Shown here piece by piece: positions 7,896-17,512 of a stretch of DNA of 64,000 nt. Position 1 is the first letter of the stretch. Each line of letters opens with the position of its first letter. A program made the position numbers and the translations under genes. The notes beneath the pieces were generated by a model. That model was not told the origin of the DNA. It was given only the letters and a program-made list of their open reading frames with translations, and searched no databases. Source of the stretch: Desulfosporosinus metallidurans (lineage in GTDB: Bacteria > Bacillota > Desulfitobacteriia > Desulfitobacteriales > Desulfitobacteriaceae); the NCBI RefSeq assembly GCF_001936615.1, contig NZ_MLBF01000001.1, positions 186,001-250,000 on the forward strand. The letters run 5' to 3'.

Positions 7896-9791
7896 CTAGA
7901 AGAGAGTCCGCTTATCTCCTTGGCGTCGTGTTACGCGCTGCTGATCAAAGTACTCGAGCAATGGAACCGCATATTTTCGAGACGTGCCCCATAGCTCTCG
8001 CACTTCGGCCACGCCAACTTCTCCATGTAATTTCAGTGCATCTACCAAAACACTTTTCGCCTTTTGAATATCATTTATTTGGTAATAGGAACCGCTTACA
8101 GATACCCATTCTTCTTGATCACATAAATACCCAGCATACTCTTGGACATCCGCTTTTGGGATGCCGCACGCTTCTGCTATCGTACCTAATTCCGGAGGCA
8201 TGAGCCCAACGTTGTGCCAGTGAGATCTCAACGCATCAAGTCGCTTTAGGACTCCCGAGGGAATTTCCGCTCCTTCGTTTGTTTGAACTTTGCTTCCAGA
8301 GATGCGATAAAACCCACGATTGGAACCAAGTTCCAAAATCGTCTGCCAACGCCGATGTGTCCATGTGATTCCCAGGCGAGTTTTTAATTCCTCTCGGTTG
8401 ATTCCTCCGCGTAGGGGATTTAAATCTTCGTAAGCTCTTACGACAGTAATTAATTTTAGACGCCATGCCTCAGCCATTGCCTTTCCCCAATAAAGTGGAG
8501 TTTCATCTTCTTTCCAAATTTCCAGTCGTTCTGATTTCTCGAGTGAACTTAAACTGTCCTCCAGTTCTGCTAGGCTGACATGCATGCGTGCTGCTAAATC
8601 TGGCCCTGACAAGGGTTCAGTTATTTCTCTTTCTATGAGATCAAGTGGATCACCTTGATCTTTTATCCTCAATTGGGCTAATACGTTTTCTCGAAACCTT
8701 TTCTGCTTGAACTCTGCGACGCTAAGTACCTTTCCGCCAGCAATCGTATGGGTAGGCGAGTAAAACCGGAGTACAAAACGGTCCCCAGGTGCTGCAACAA
8801 CCGGTTCTTCAAGCAAAATTTGTGCAAACCCTTCTTGACCAGGTGCCAGTTCTTCGTGATCCAGAAGATGTATACGTCCGAGGATCTCAGTCGTACCAAG
8901 GTGAAAACGAACTCGTTGTCTTTGAGTTAAAGGTTTCTCTGTAGAGGAAAGATTTAAAACCTTTATATCCAAGATCTTTCCTACCTTAAAGACATTTGGC
9001 ATAACGAGTACAGAACCTTGCTTCACTTCAGTAACATCAACCCCAGCGAGATTAACCGCTACCCTCTGCCCAGCCTCAGCAGAATTCACTTTGTTTTTAT
9101 ACACTTGCAGTGAACGGACTTTTGTTAAAATATGGGCTGGTTCAATTGCCAACTCCTGCCCTAGTTTCACTTCACCGCTGTTAAGTGTTCCAGTTACAAC
9201 CGTGCCAAACCCTTGAATACTAAAGACCCTGTCAAGTGGCATACGAACCGGTCCGGTGGAATTCTTACTTTCTACGTCCGAAAGCAATTCATCAATCGTC
9301 TGACGCAAGAGAGGGATTCCTTCACCTGTCAGAGCTGATACCTTGCAAATCGGAGCTTCATGAAAAACCGTTTCTCTTAGTTTCTCCCGCACCTCTTCCT
9401 CCATGAATTCAAGCCACTCTTCATCAACGAGGTCCTTTTTATTGATGACAATAATTCCTCGAGGTATCCCCAGTAATGTCAGGATATCGAGATGCTCCTG
9501 TGTCTGAGGCATGATCCCTTCATCTGCCGCAATTACCAATAACACCACATCCATACCACTCGCCCCAGCCAACATCTGGCGGACAAAGCGCTCATGCCCT
9601 GGAACATCCACAATTCCAACTTGCCGTCCACTAGGCAGCTTCATATGCGCAAACCCTAGTTCGATGGAGATCCCCCGTTGCTTCTCTTCCTTCAAGCGAT
9701 CTGTTTCCATGCCAGAGAGTGCACGAATCAATTCTGTTTTGCCATGATCCACATGTCCAGCGGTGCCCACTAAATAGTGTCTCTCATCCAT
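7896..9791 (-). CDS. selB: Selenocysteine-specific translation elongation factor SelB
   Basis: 631 residues. The N-terminal GTPase has GHVDHGKT (residues 12-19), [22 protein letters not shown] and NKKD. Beta-barrel domains follow (about 180-350), then the C-terminal winged-helix repeats (about 380-631) that bind the SECIS hairpin in mRNA. SelB carries Sec-tRNA to in-frame UGA codons, so the organism makes selenoproteins; one candidate is present at 46313-46651. The ATG has a good AAGGGG site. It follows the TPR gene by 11 bases. No selA, selD or selC is in this window. Confidence 0.96.
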   Translation of the reverse strand: MDERHYLVGTAGHVDHGKTELIRALSGMETDRLKEEKQRGISIELGFAHMKLPSGRQVGIVDVPGHERFVRQMLAGASGMDVVLLVIAADEGIMPQTQEHLDILTLLGIPRGIIVINKKDLVDEEWLEFMEEEVREKLRETVFHEAPICKVSALTGEGIPLLRQTIDELLSDVESKNSTGPVRMPLDRVFSIQGFGTVVTGTLNSGEVKLGQELAIEPAHILTKVRSLQVYKNKVNSAEAGQRVAVNLAGVDVTEVKQGSVLVMPNVFKVGKILDIKVLNLSSTEKPLTQRQRVRFHLGTTEILGRIHLLDHEELAPGQEGFAQILLEEPVVAAPGDRFVLRFYSPTHTIAGGKVLSVAEFKQKRFRENVLAQLRIKDQGDPLDLIEREITEPLSGPDLAARMHVSLAELEDSLSSLEKSERLEIWKEDETPLYWGKAMAEAWRLKLITVVRAYEDLNPLRGGINREELKTRLGITWTHRRWQTILELGSNRGFYRISGSKVQTNEGAEIPSGVLKRLDALRSHWHNVGLMPPELGTIAEACGIPKADVQEYAGYLCDQEEWVSVSGSYYQINDIQKAKSVLVDALKLHGEVGVAEVRELWGTSRKYAVPLLEYFDQQRVTRRQGDKRTLF

Positions 9792-9802
9792 TTTTGTACC
9801 CC

Positions 9803-10288
9803 TTAACGCTTTTTAGTCCAAATCTTAGCTAACAAATCTCGAAAGGTTTGTTTCCTCTCAGGATTAAGAACTTTTCTATTTTCGAGACGTTTTGCTGTCT
9901 TGATCTCACGAACGAAATCCCTGTAACGATTAAGCTGCTTATATACTACCCCTAAATTATTATGAGGAAGGGAATAATCTGGGTCGATTATAATTGCCTT
10001 CTGATAATATTCAATCGCCAGTTCTAATTCACCCTCTTCTCGCGCAATATTTCCAAGATTATTGAGGGCATGAACGAGATTAACATCCTGTCTCAGTGCC
10101 TCGTTAAAACATCGTTTTGCTTCGACTCGATTAGGCCTCTTAGCGAAAACAACTCCCAGTTTATTATGGGCCATTGCATCCGAGGGATTTTCCTTGAGAT
10201 ACAGTTGCAAGGCTTCTTCTGCCTCGTCCAGTTCCCCATATTCCAAATGCTTTAGCGCTTTTTCATAAATCGTTTTAATAGGAATCAC
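9803..10288 (-). CDS. TPR-repeat protein
   Basis: 161 residues made of about three tetratricopeptide repeats (roughly 4-37, 38-71 and 72-105, seen in HNKLGVVFAKRP, LNNLGNIAREEGELELAIEYYQKAIIIDP and HNNLGVVYKQLNRY), then a basic C-terminal tail. There is no signal peptide, so it is probably a cytoplasmic scaffold for protein contacts. GTG start at 10286-10288, with a weak GGG-rich site. It is 11 bases upstream of selB and probably co-transcribed. A role in selenoprotein synthesis is only a guess from position. Confidence 0.78.
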   Translation of the reverse strand: MIPIKTIYEKALKHLEYGELDEAEEALQLYLKENPSDAMAHNKLGVVFAKRPNRVEAKRCFNEALRQDVNLVHALNNLGNIAREEGELELAIEYYQKAIIIDPDYSLPHNNLGVVYKQLNRYRDFVREIKTAKRLENRKVLNPERKQTFRDLLAKIWTKKR

Positions 10289-10329
10289 CCTTTGTCTTAT
10301 AATTGGCTGTTTATCCGATAGCTAACTGC

Positions 10330-10440
10330 CACTAATGCCCCCGCTTCTTTAAGCGGGTCGCTTCTCGCCATCCTTGGCTACAGCGACACTTGGCCCTCCA
10401 TGGCCATCGTGGGATAAGTGGCACTAAGCTCCTGGATAAC
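10330..10440 (+). repeat. Partial copy of the dispersed intergenic repeat
   Basis: Contains CTTCTCGCCATC, GGCTACAGCGACACTTGGCC, CATGGCC and ATAAGTGGCACTAAG in the same order and direction as the composite repeat at 34852-35182, but shorter and more diverged. It is preceded by a small GC hairpin (CCCGCTTCTTTAAGCGGG). Confidence 0.55.
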
Positions 10441-10449
10441 ATCTTCTAA

Positions 10450-10481
10450 GATTCAGATGGGGTAAAAACCCCACCTGAATC
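10450..10481. terminator. Hairpin after the YkvI-like gene
   Basis: GATTCAGATGGGGT pairs with ACCCCACCTGAATC (one mismatch) around a loop that reads as Ts on the minus strand. It lies 12 bases beyond the stop of the minus-strand gene. There is no T run outside the stem, so it is a likely but atypical terminator. Confidence 0.55.
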
Positions 10482-10492
10482 AAGAATATTGT

Positions 10493-11524
10493 TTATGCCT
10501 TACGCCAAAAGTACAGAATTGTTGGCAAGAAAACAAGCCCCAAATAACCAAACAGTGGATATACAAGTTGCACAATCTGTGAAAACCTTACGCCAGCTAT
10601 TGGTATAAGAAGAAGCATTAGCATAAGAATAGCATTACCATAACTCAACTTACCTGAATTCACCACCCTGCTGACTAGACTAAATCCATTTCCTACTGCT
10701 GCAGTGATCATAGCAAGCCACAGGACGATTACGTAGAAAAAGGCGGGCCAATCCCCTAACTTACCGGCAACTGCGACCATTGGAATTTCTAAACCCCAAA
10801 TGTCGGGGAAACGCAATAGGGCTGCTCCGATGACAAAAGCAAATAATCCTAAGGCTAAGCCACCTAACACAGCCCCCAAACGCGCCCCTGGTTTCTGCAC
10901 AATACGACCTAAAGATGCAAATACAACCATGGCCAGGGTTAAATTGAAGGAAACATATAGGATAGCTGAAACGGCCCAATTTTTCACAATAATGGGTGGG
11001 AGAATTGGGATACCTTCTCCATCCCCAGTTGTTGCTAGAAATATCGCCGCTATTGCAATTCCCAAACAAGCAACGAACTTCAAGGGTATCAAAACTGAAT
11101 TAATCCATAAAACCCCTTCTCCGCGAAACCATAAGGCTAAGGCAATTACCATACCAGTCAAAAAGATGCCAGTCCAGCCTGATATTCCGAAATATTCTCT
11201 AAAGAGCGCCCCACTGCCTGAAATCATCGCCAACATTCCCACAAACAAGAGCACACTGACTAGTCCATCGGCCCATCGCCCTAATCTCTGACCAAGTAAA
11301 TGATCAAAAAAATCCCTATAAGAAGAAACCTTCCAACGGTCCTGCAACTCTAACATACCCAAGCCTAAGAAAGAGAACAAAAAGGCACTGAGGACAATTC
11401 CAGCTAATCCCCTGTGACCAAACCGAACGAAGAACTGCTGGATCTCTTGACCTGAAGCAAATCCCGCCCCCATGACCGCACCCACGTATGTTGCCGCAAC
11501 TTGAAACGTTGTTTTCAATTGCAT
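10493..11524 (-). CDS. YkvI-like membrane protein (LeuT-fold transporter relative)
   Basis: 343 residues with about ten predicted membrane segments and no signal peptide. The N-terminal motif VAATYVGAVMGAGFASGQEIQQFF is the hallmark I associate with Bacillus YkvI and its relatives, which are distant members of the amino acid/sodium symporter superfamily. The broken-helix region GAGFASG is where such transporters bind substrate or ion. Substrate unknown. It stands alone, divergent from yyaC, with a hairpin after its stop. The family is fairly sure, the transport role is inferred. Confidence 0.75.
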   Translation of the reverse strand: MQLKTTFQVAATYVGAVMGAGFASGQEIQQFFVRFGHRGLAGIVLSAFLFSFLGLGMLELQDRWKVSSYRDFFDHLLGQRLGRWADGLVSVLLFVGMLAMISGSGALFREYFGISGWTGIFLTGMVIALALWFRGEGVLWINSVLIPLKFVACLGIAIAAIFLATTGDGEGIPILPPIIVKNWAVSAILYVSFNLTLAMVVFASLGRIVQKPGARLGAVLGGLALGLFAFVIGAALLRFPDIWGLEIPMVAVAGKLGDWPAFFYVIVLWLAMITAAVGNGFSLVSRVVNSGKLSYGNAILMLMLLLIPIAGVRFSQIVQLVYPLFGYLGLVFLPTILYFWRKA

Positions 11525-11573
11525 AATTCTTCCCTCCTCGCCATCATGCTTATGGCTAGAAAAGGGATATGAT

Positions 11574-11603
11574 GCATAGAAAGACTAATATTTGGGAAGA
11601 ATT
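11574..11603 (+). promoter_or_regulatory. Sigma-F-type promoter for yyaC
   Basis: GCATA at 11574-11578, exactly 15 bases, then GGGAAGAATT at 11594-11603. This fits the forespore sigma-F pattern (GYWTA, 15-base spacer, GGnnAnAnT; the -35 here is the closely related GCATA). It lies about 46 bases upstream of yyaC, a sporulation-associated gene. Confidence 0.7.
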
Positions 11604-11649
11604 TTAATATATTTATCGTTCAGTATTATCCAAAGTTAGGGGGCTTTAT

Positions 11650-12219
11650 GTGAGTTTATTTTCATTATTGGCTGAACCTCAAAAGATGAAAGCCCACGTT
11701 GATGACTTTACCGCCAAGGCAAGATTGGAAATTCGTCTTTCCGATTTGTTTGCATCAACTCGAAAGCGCCCCGCAGTTATTTTGTGCATAGGAACGGATC
11801 GATCGACAGGAGATGCATTGGGTCCCTTGATTGGGACGCACCTTTCACGCTTAAATCTACCTCGACTTCATGTTTACGGTACGCTAGATGAGCCTGTTCA
11901 TGCTCAGAATCTTGGAGAAAACATCCAATTCATCCATAAATCATTAGTCGATCCCTTTATTATTGCTATTGATGCTTGCTTAGGCCGAATAGATTCTATC
12001 GGGTGTATCACTTTAGCTGATGGACCATTAAAACCCGGCGCCGGTGTTCATAAACAACTTCCTGAAGTTGGGGAGGCCCATATAACTGGAATAGTGAATG
12101 TCGGAGGATTTATGGAATATATGGTGTTGCAAAATACCCGTCTCAACCTGGTTTGGCGGATGTCGGAAAACATCAGTTCTCTCATAACACGATCTTACAT
12201 AACTATCCTACGTGAATAA
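11650..12219 (+). CDS. yyaC: YyaC-family putative spore protease
   Basis: 189 residues. The core has the HybD/germination-protease-like fold signature: ILCIGTDRSTGDALGPLIG near residue 43-60, DEPVHAQNLGE, then IIAIDACLGR and GEAHITGIVNVGGFMEYMVLQNTRL. YyaC proteins are forespore proteins of uncertain substrate related to hydrogenase-maturation proteases. GTG start at 11650-11652, preceded by AGGGGG. In Bacillus, yyaC also lies near spo0J/soj. The upstream sigma-F-like promoter supports forespore expression. Confidence 0.88.
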   Translation: MSLFSLLAEPQKMKAHVDDFTAKARLEIRLSDLFASTRKRPAVILCIGTDRSTGDALGPLIGTHLSRLNLPRLHVYGTLDEPVHAQNLGENIQFIHKSLVDPFIIAIDACLGRIDSIGCITLADGPLKPGAGVHKQLPEVGEAHITGIVNVGGFMEYMVLQNTRLNLVWRMSENISSLITRSYITILRE

Positions 12220-12236
12220 ATTTTTCTCACACTGAA

Positions 12237-12743
12237 CTATATTTTTTGCCCATCCATCGCCTTTGCAATAACTTCTCTTTCTTCTGCTGTCAGCGAATAA
12301 TTTGACTCTCCTCCTTTCACTGGTTTGCCGTATACTCTTGATTCATCCCGATTATGAATTGCGCTAATTACAATTCCGCTGCCCTCTTGATTTAAAAGTG
12401 CAAAGGCAAAGCTTAAATCACTTCCCACATTTTCAAATGCCCTAAAACGGACTAACTCCACACGATCTACACTAGCACGCAATTTATCTTCAATCGGAGT
12501 TAACCTCGCGTTGGATTTTTTGAGTTCAAGTCCCTGTTCATCTACTTTTTGGATACACTCCTGGAGCAATGTATCCAATTGATGTCCGGACATAAATGTT
12601 TGTAGTACTAGATGCGAAGTTTCAAAGCGTTTCATGCGACGCTGGAGTAGGAATATCATAAGTAGTGAAATTAGTAACAGCAGGCTCAAGACACTGACGG
12701 CCCACCAAGTCAAAGACATGATACTTTCTAATACAATCAACAA
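12237..12743 (-). CDS. DUF4446 family protein
   Basis: 168 residues: one N-terminal membrane segment (about 11-32), a coiled-coil-prone middle (about 55-95) and a compact C-terminal part (RFRAFENVGSDLSFAFALLNQEGSGIVISAIHNRDESRVYGKPV), the conserved core of DUF4446. This family is common beside parA/parB in Clostridia; function unknown. Starts at TTG 12741-12743 with a GGGGGAAG site; an ATG eight codons later lacks one. It converges on yyaC with a 17-base gap. Confidence 0.8.
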   Translation of the reverse strand: MLIVLESIMSLTWWAVSVLSLLLLISLLMIFLLQRRMKRFETSHLVLQTFMSGHQLDTLLQECIQKVDEQGLELKKSNARLTPIEDKLRASVDRVELVRFRAFENVGSDLSFAFALLNQEGSGIVISAIHNRDESRVYGKPVKGGESNYSLTAEEREVIAKAMDGQKI

Positions 12744-12814
12744 CTCTTTTCTTCCCCCTTTTATTTATCTTTACCCTCGATTAAGAAAAAAACACTGTCT
12801 GTCAAACAGTTATG

Positions 12815-13516
12815 TTAAATACCCAAATGCAGTTTGGTGAACAAAATAGTTATTGGAATTGCTATGAAAATAGCTAATAATAGATTGCCCACTTTTATCT
12901 CTTTTATTTCCAAGATATTAATCCCTATCCCTACGATCAGCAGTCCACCTGTTGCACCCATCTCCGCTATTACTTGAGGAGATAGTATCCCTTGTAGTAA
13001 TCCTGCCGTTAAGGTAATTGCCCCTTGATATAAGAATACAGGAACTGCCGATACCAATACTCCAATTCCCATGGAAGAAGCAAATACTAGCGCTGATATT
13101 CCATCTAGCATCGATTTTGCAAATAGAATGTTATGATTCCCATTTAGTCCACTTTCCAGCGAACCCATTATTGCCATAGCTCCTACACAATAAATTAAAC
13201 TTGTTGTGACAAACGCGCTTGTAAATCCTCCCGCTGGCCTACCCTTTGAAAGCTTACCTTCGAGCCACTCCCCTAGATGCTGTAAACGAAGCTCTATATC
13301 TATCCATTCACCTAATATCCCACCTAGTACTAAACTAGCAATTACAATCAGTGAATTCTTTGTTTGCAAAGCCATACTTCCACCAATTAACAAGACTGAG
13401 AGGCCAATACCTTGGATCACAGTCCTTTTCATTTTTTCGGGCAAGGCTTGTCCAAATAATAAGCCTAACAGACTCCCTAATACAATTGCTACTGTGTTCA
13501 CAATAGTCCCTAACAT
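12815..13516 (-). CDS. DUF554 family membrane protein
   Basis: About 233 residues, roughly six to seven membrane segments. The N terminus MLGTIVNTVAIVLGSLLGLLFG and the later GASGGLLIVGIGINILEIKEIKVGN-like block (here GATGGLLIVGIGINIL...) are typical of DUF554 (YdfK/YqgA). Function unknown, probably a small transporter. I use the ATG at 13514-13516, with AGAGG upstream, over one ten codons earlier. It lies beside DUF4446 and parB, an arrangement common in spore-forming Clostridia. Confidence 0.85.
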   Translation of the reverse strand: MLGTIVNTVAIVLGSLLGLLFGQALPEKMKRTVIQGIGLSVLLIGGSMALQTKNSLIVIASLVLGGILGEWIDIELRLQHLGEWLEGKLSKGRPAGGFTSAFVTTSLIYCVGAMAIMGSLESGLNGNHNILFAKSMLDGISALVFASSMGIGVLVSAVPVFLYQGAITLTAGLLQGILSPQVIAEMGATGGLLIVGIGINILEIKEIKVGNLLLAIFIAIPITILFTKLHLGI

Positions 13517-13653
13517 TTTTTCCTCTGCCTTTCGTAGCATATGCATACGTTAATAAACGTGAATTCTAAATCTACAAAAAATATTTCGTAGATTATATAG
13601 TTCACGCCATCACCCACGACACATGGCTTTTTCCTTGCTTTCACAAATCGCAA

Positions 13654-13669
13654 TGTTCCACGTGGAACA
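13654..13669. promoter_or_regulatory. parS site 1
   Basis: The perfect palindrome TGTTCCACGTGGAACA matches the conserved ParB/Spo0J binding site (TGTTTCACGTGAAACA) except for a symmetric T-to-C change. It lies upstream of the DUF554 gene, about 580 bases from parB. Confidence 0.9.
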
Positions 13670-14222
13670 TTTATGTTTGCAAACGAATTAATGAATTTAC
13701 TTGATATTGGATTCCGTATTCTATTGATGACTTCTCAGAAGAAACCCTTACTTCAGGTCAAGCACTCTGGGATTTACGCTAGTTGTATCATTTGAGGTTA
13801 GCGCCTTCGGCAATAATCTCCACTGGAGGTTATGTTCACACACAGTACATATTCGCCGTTTCATGCCTTCCATGACATCGCTACATCAGTCCCTCCAATG
13901 TCAACCCGACTAGCCCCCTAACATCCGACCCCTTGCCAACCCTTGCAGTGTCTAATCTCGAACATCCTGTTCGAGTCATGACGTTGTCTGTGGCTTAAAC
14001 ATCATTGCTTAAGCCACAGACGGGCAACGAGGGATTGTTTAAGACTTTCTATCGTCTACGATCGGTTACACAAATACCGCTTAACATTCTCTTAATATTT
14101 TTGACTTTGTAGTGGACACGATATTCCGCATTACAATATTACTGATAATCGATTGAGTATTATTAAAGGGTCTTTTGATTACCCTTAACTAGAAACATTT
14201 CTAACTCGATGTCTTGAGTAAA

Positions 14223-14238
14223 TGTTCCACGTGGAACA
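14223..14238. promoter_or_regulatory. parS site 2
   Basis: An identical 16-base palindrome TGTTCCACGTGGAACA (flanked by AA/TT as at site 1), eight bases beyond the parB stop codon. It would nucleate Spo0J spreading at the origin. Confidence 0.92.
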
Positions 14239-14246
14239 TTTAAGGA

Positions 14247-15092
14247 TTAATCGACACGAATGTTCCACAAATCTAGGAGTCGATTTAGCTCTTCTTCAGA
14301 AAAATACTGAATTTCTATTCTCCCTCGCTTAAAGTCGCCTTTAAGTGAAACTTTTGTTTGAAAACTCGTACGTAGACGATCTTCTACATTATGAAGAAGG
14401 GGGGAGTAGGCAGGAGAAGGCTTACTTTTCTCAGTTCCATCGTTCAGCTTGTTAATTAGGTCCTCAGTCTCTCGTACCGAAAATTGTTCTTTAGCAGCCT
14501 TTTGGGCTATAAGAACTTGTAAGGTAGTATCTTTTATCCCAAGCAAAACTTTAGCATGTCCCAAGGATATTTTCTCATTTCTCAGTAACTCAAGCACTAC
14601 TTCGGGTAATTGAATCACACGGAGAAGATTAGCAACTGTCGCGCGTGCTTTACCTACACGCTGCGCAACCTGTTCTTGTGTCAAACCATAATCTTCAATA
14701 AGCCGATTATAGGCCATTCCTTCTTCAAGTGGTGATAAATCGGCCCTCTGAATATTTTCAATAATAGCACGTTCGGCCATTTCTTGGTCACTGCAAAGTT
14801 GAACAATACCTTCAATTTTAACTAACCCTGCAAGTTTAGCAGCACGTAAACGACGTTCCCCAGCAATGATACAATAACGATCTCCAAAAGGTCTAACCAA
14901 AATAGGTTGTAATAACCCGTGTTCCCGTAGTGAATCTGCTAAATCGTTGAGTGCTTGCGGATCAAACTCTCTTCTTGGCTGATCTGGATTCGGTTCAATG
15001 TCTGAAATAGGTATTTCGATAATGCTTAAGTTACTACCAGAATCATCAGGCAACAAAGCTTGAAGTCCTCTACCCAATCCTTTCTTAGCCAC
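14247..15092 (-). CDS. parB: Chromosome-partitioning protein ParB (Spo0J)
   Basis: 281 residues. N-terminal LGRGLQALLPD motif (ParA-contacting), CTPase/ParB-nuclease-fold domain with GERRLRAAKLAGL (arginine-rich box II), helix-turn-helix DYGLTQEQVAQRVGKARATVANLLR for parS binding, and a C-terminal dimerisation domain. It loads on parS, slides as a CTP clamp and recruits SMC to the origin; in Bacillus-type cells it also antagonises Soj to permit sporulation. It overlaps parA by 8 bases, and parS sites lie close on its 3' side. Confidence 0.97.
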   Translation of the reverse strand: MAKKGLGRGLQALLPDDSGSNLSIIEIPISDIEPNPDQPRREFDPQALNDLADSLREHGLLQPILVRPFGDRYCIIAGERRLRAAKLAGLVKIEGIVQLCSDQEMAERAIIENIQRADLSPLEEGMAYNRLIEDYGLTQEQVAQRVGKARATVANLLRVIQLPEVVLELLRNEKISLGHAKVLLGIKDTTLQVLIAQKAAKEQFSVRETEDLINKLNDGTEKSKPSPAYSPLLHNVEDRLRTSFQTKVSLKGDFKRGRIEIQYFSEEELNRLLDLWNIRVD

Positions 15093-15876
15093 GTTCTAAA
15101 ACCTCCTTCGCTAATTCACGGTAAACCTCAGCTCCTCTAGAACGAGTATCATAAGAGTTGATTGGTTTACCGTGACTTGGAGCTTCACTAAGACGAACAT
15201 TTCGAGAAATAATCGTCTTGAAAACCTTTTGCGGAAAATACCCCTTAACTTCATCAACAACCTGTATAGCTAAATTAGTTCGAGCATCAAACATAGTTAA
15301 TAGGGCACCTAGTATATTAAGGTCTGGATTGAGGTGTTTACGCACACTTTCCAAGGTCTTCATCAAAAGAGTTAGCCCCTCTAGAGCATAATACTCGCAT
15401 TGAATGGGAATTAACACATCAGTTGCAGCTGTTAAAGCATTCAAAGTAAGAAGACCAAGTGAAGGTGGACAATCAATAAAAATAAAATCATAATTGCCCT
15501 TTACGTCTTCTAGTGCACATCTTAGTTTTCCTTCACGTGAAATTTGTGAAACTAATTCAATTTCCGCTCCGGCCAGTTGAATTCGAGCAGGAACAACTTT
15601 AAGATTCTTTTGATCCGTCTTCTGAATCACTTGATCAAGGGAAACATCATTGATCAATACATCATAGATGCAGCGTATCAATTTATGCTTTGAAATTCCG
15701 ATACCACTCGTCGCATTACCCTGGGGGTCTAGATCAACGAGAAGAACCCGCTTCCCTAGCTCAGCCAAACAAGCACTCAGATTTATCGCTGTTGTAGTTT
15801 TAGCGACACCACCCTTTTGGTTGGCAACAGCAATTACTTTAGTTATCAATAGCGCACACATCCTTTTACAACTCAT
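15085..15876 (-). CDS. parA: Chromosome-partitioning ATPase ParA (Soj)
   Basis: 263 residues as drawn. The deviant Walker A KGGVAKTTTAIN is preceded by VIAVANQ, followed by DLDPQGNATSG and DCPPSLGLLTLNAL, all standard for Soj/ParA. It is an ATP-dependent dimer that binds DNA and works with Spo0J in origin positioning and DnaA control. The ATG at 15874-15876 has only a weak site. A TTG at 15847-15849, nine codons in, follows AAAAGGATG and would give the usual N terminus, so the start is uncertain. Confidence 0.95.
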   Translation of the reverse strand: MSCKRMCALLITKVIAVANQKGGVAKTTTAINLSACLAELGKRVLLVDLDPQGNATSGIGISKHKLIRCIYDVLINDVSLDQVIQKTDQKNLKVVPARIQLAGAEIELVSQISREGKLRCALEDVKGNYDFIFIDCPPSLGLLTLNALTAATDVLIPIQCEYYALEGLTLLMKTLESVRKHLNPDLNILGALLTMFDARTNLAIQVVDEVKGYFPQKVFKTIISRNVRLSEAPSHGKPINSYDTRSRGAEVYRELAKEVLERG

Positions 15877-15904
15877 ACTCTAGATAGTATCAAACCACCT
15901 CCAA

Positions 15905-15932
15905 TAAAAAAAGCGCTATTAACGCTTTTTTT
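15905..15932. terminator. Bidirectional terminator between parA and the VanW gene
   Basis: AAAAAAAGCG at 15906-15915 pairs with CGCTTTTTTT around a short loop, with A/T runs on both sides. It lies just past the minus-strand VanW stop and so ends that transcript before parA. Confidence 0.8.
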
Positions 15933-15960
15933 AACAAATAATTAAATTCCTCATATATTA

Positions 15961-17415
15961 TTATGATCCTACTGCAATAATTGTTGGTAAAGCTTTGTAA
16001 AGACTTTGCTTGAGAGGCTCACTGCTCACGACTTTCCCATTCACTTTTACGATGCGAAAAGACTTAACGATATATCCTGGCTGCCCATGTTGCTTGACAA
16101 TAGATGCTCCATGTGCCAGTGTTTCATCCACTTGTCGCTGTTCCTCTGCTGGGATAACCGACTCAGTCGTATCCGAGATAAGAACCTCTTGTCCAGGCTT
16201 AACCTTACCATACAATTCAATCGTAACAGAATTTGTACTTGTCTTGGTCCGAATAAGGAGGTACCCACCGGTATTATTGTTAAATTTGAGGTCAAGGTTT
16301 GGAAAAGCAACCGTCGCATCCTGCCCAAGTGGAACATATGAAATAGCCAAGTCATGATTACTGCGTTGTGTGACCTGCAGGTTTGCTAACAGCCCAGTAT
16401 TATATAAGGTACTAGAAACCTGACATATTCCTCCAGCCAGCCCTGGTACAAACTGACCATTGACGATAATATATGCATCCTTATATCCGCCCGCTACAGT
16501 TCTCTCCCCAACAATCTGATTAAATGATAAAGTGTCTCCAGGCTTAATGACTGACATATCCATAGCTTTAGCTGCAATGCGAACATTATCCGACCTTGCC
16601 GTTTGTGTTGAATCAAAGCGTGTAGTGTAGCTCGCTAACAATCCCGTGATTTTCTGATCTTCTAATTGAAGAGCAGTTAACTGAGGAAGTTGTTCTTTAA
16701 AGTCCACTTTAATCTCCGGAAGTGGTTTATAAATATCAAGTCCTTTAATTAGAGAAGCAAGTGACTCAGGATTATAGATTAAACCAACATGCTCACTTTT
16801 TATGATCATAGTATTCTGAGTTGTAATATCAAAAGAAGCATCTGTTGCAGGATTATTGAACCCTTCCAAGGTTCGAGTAAGGGAATCTTTTAATTTTTGG
16901 TCATCCCACGTATGAGACAACTCAAAATTAATCCCCTTAGCTGCAGACATTTTTGTTACTACCTTATTGCGTAGTGAACCTTTCCTACCAATATCATAAG
17001 CTTCCTGCAAGGCTGAAGCATCGGATAATACCAAACCTAAGTCTTTTAACTTAACCTCGGGAGATTGTTTACCCGCATTCAGCCTAACTGTTTGGCTTTC
17101 CAAACGATCAATTTCATGATCGATTAATATTTTAGCCTTTTCCTGAGTCAAATTTCCAACATCAATTCCTGATATCGTGATCCCTTGAAGCATTACATGT
17201 TGATCTCGAGTATAAATCAGTAGTGGTATTCCGATAGACATTAATAAGACCAAAATCAGCCCAGAAATAATAAAATACTTCTTTTTCCTTTGACCGTTTG
17301 ATCTAGTCCATTCCCTCTTGCTTGAATTTTGCTCATCCCCATAAACCTCCGTCGCAGCAGCTTGTTCACTTCCCTGATTAAGACGTTTTACTTGTGACTC
17401 TTCCACATCTCCCAT
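15961..17415 (-). CDS. VanW-family protein with G5 domain
   Basis: 484 residues. A basic cytoplasmic N terminus and one membrane anchor (about 47-68) are followed by an extracellular part: a YoaR-like region with repeated NLTQEKAK segments (about 85-270), a VanW domain (about 275-400, with GERTVAGGYKDAYIIVNGQFVPGLAGGICQVSSTLYN) and a C-terminal G5-like domain (about 405-475). Such proteins occur at the cell surface of spore-formers; VanW itself is a vancomycin-cluster accessory of unknown activity. The ATG has a GGGGGATA site. It does not indicate glycopeptide resistance, since vanHAX genes are absent. Confidence 0.88.
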   Translation of the reverse strand: MGDVEESQVKRLNQGSEQAAATEVYGDEQNSSKREWTRSNGQRKKKYFIISGLILVLLMSIGIPLLIYTRDQHVMLQGITISGIDVGNLTQEKAKILIDHEIDRLESQTVRLNAGKQSPEVKLKDLGLVLSDASALQEAYDIGRKGSLRNKVVTKMSAAKGINFELSHTWDDQKLKDSLTRTLEGFNNPATDASFDITTQNTMIIKSEHVGLIYNPESLASLIKGLDIYKPLPEIKVDFKEQLPQLTALQLEDQKITGLLASYTTRFDSTQTARSDNVRIAAKAMDMSVIKPGDTLSFNQIVGERTVAGGYKDAYIIVNGQFVPGLAGGICQVSSTLYNTGLLANLQVTQRSNHDLAISYVPLGQDATVAFPNLDLKFNNNTGGYLLIRTKTSTNSVTIELYGKVKPGQEVLISDTTESVIPAEEQRQVDETLAHGASIVKQHGQPGYIVKSFRIVKVNGKVVSSEPLKQSLYKALPTIIAVGS

Positions 17416-17512
17416 ACCATATCCCCCAGACAGTCAACAGCATTTTATATTTAACTCCTGTGTTTAATACATTATAAATTCGACGTATTTCCGCTATTTC
17501 CTTCCCCAAAAA

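Larger units (their letters stand above)
13547..14246. other. 700-base gap between the DUF554 gene and parB
   Basis: No gene. It holds two parS sites at its ends, a perfect 13-base hairpin (13986-13998 against 14009-14021), and, at about 13945-13983, a diverged piece of the dispersed repeat (GTGTCTAATCTCGAACATCC...GTTCGAGTCATGAC) also seen at 34.97 and 17.7 kb. Confidence 0.55.

Noticed and set aside
15961..17415. Vancomycin-resistance locus
   Set aside because: VanW-domain proteins are common in Firmicutes; no vanH, vanA/B, vanX or vanRS genes are near.
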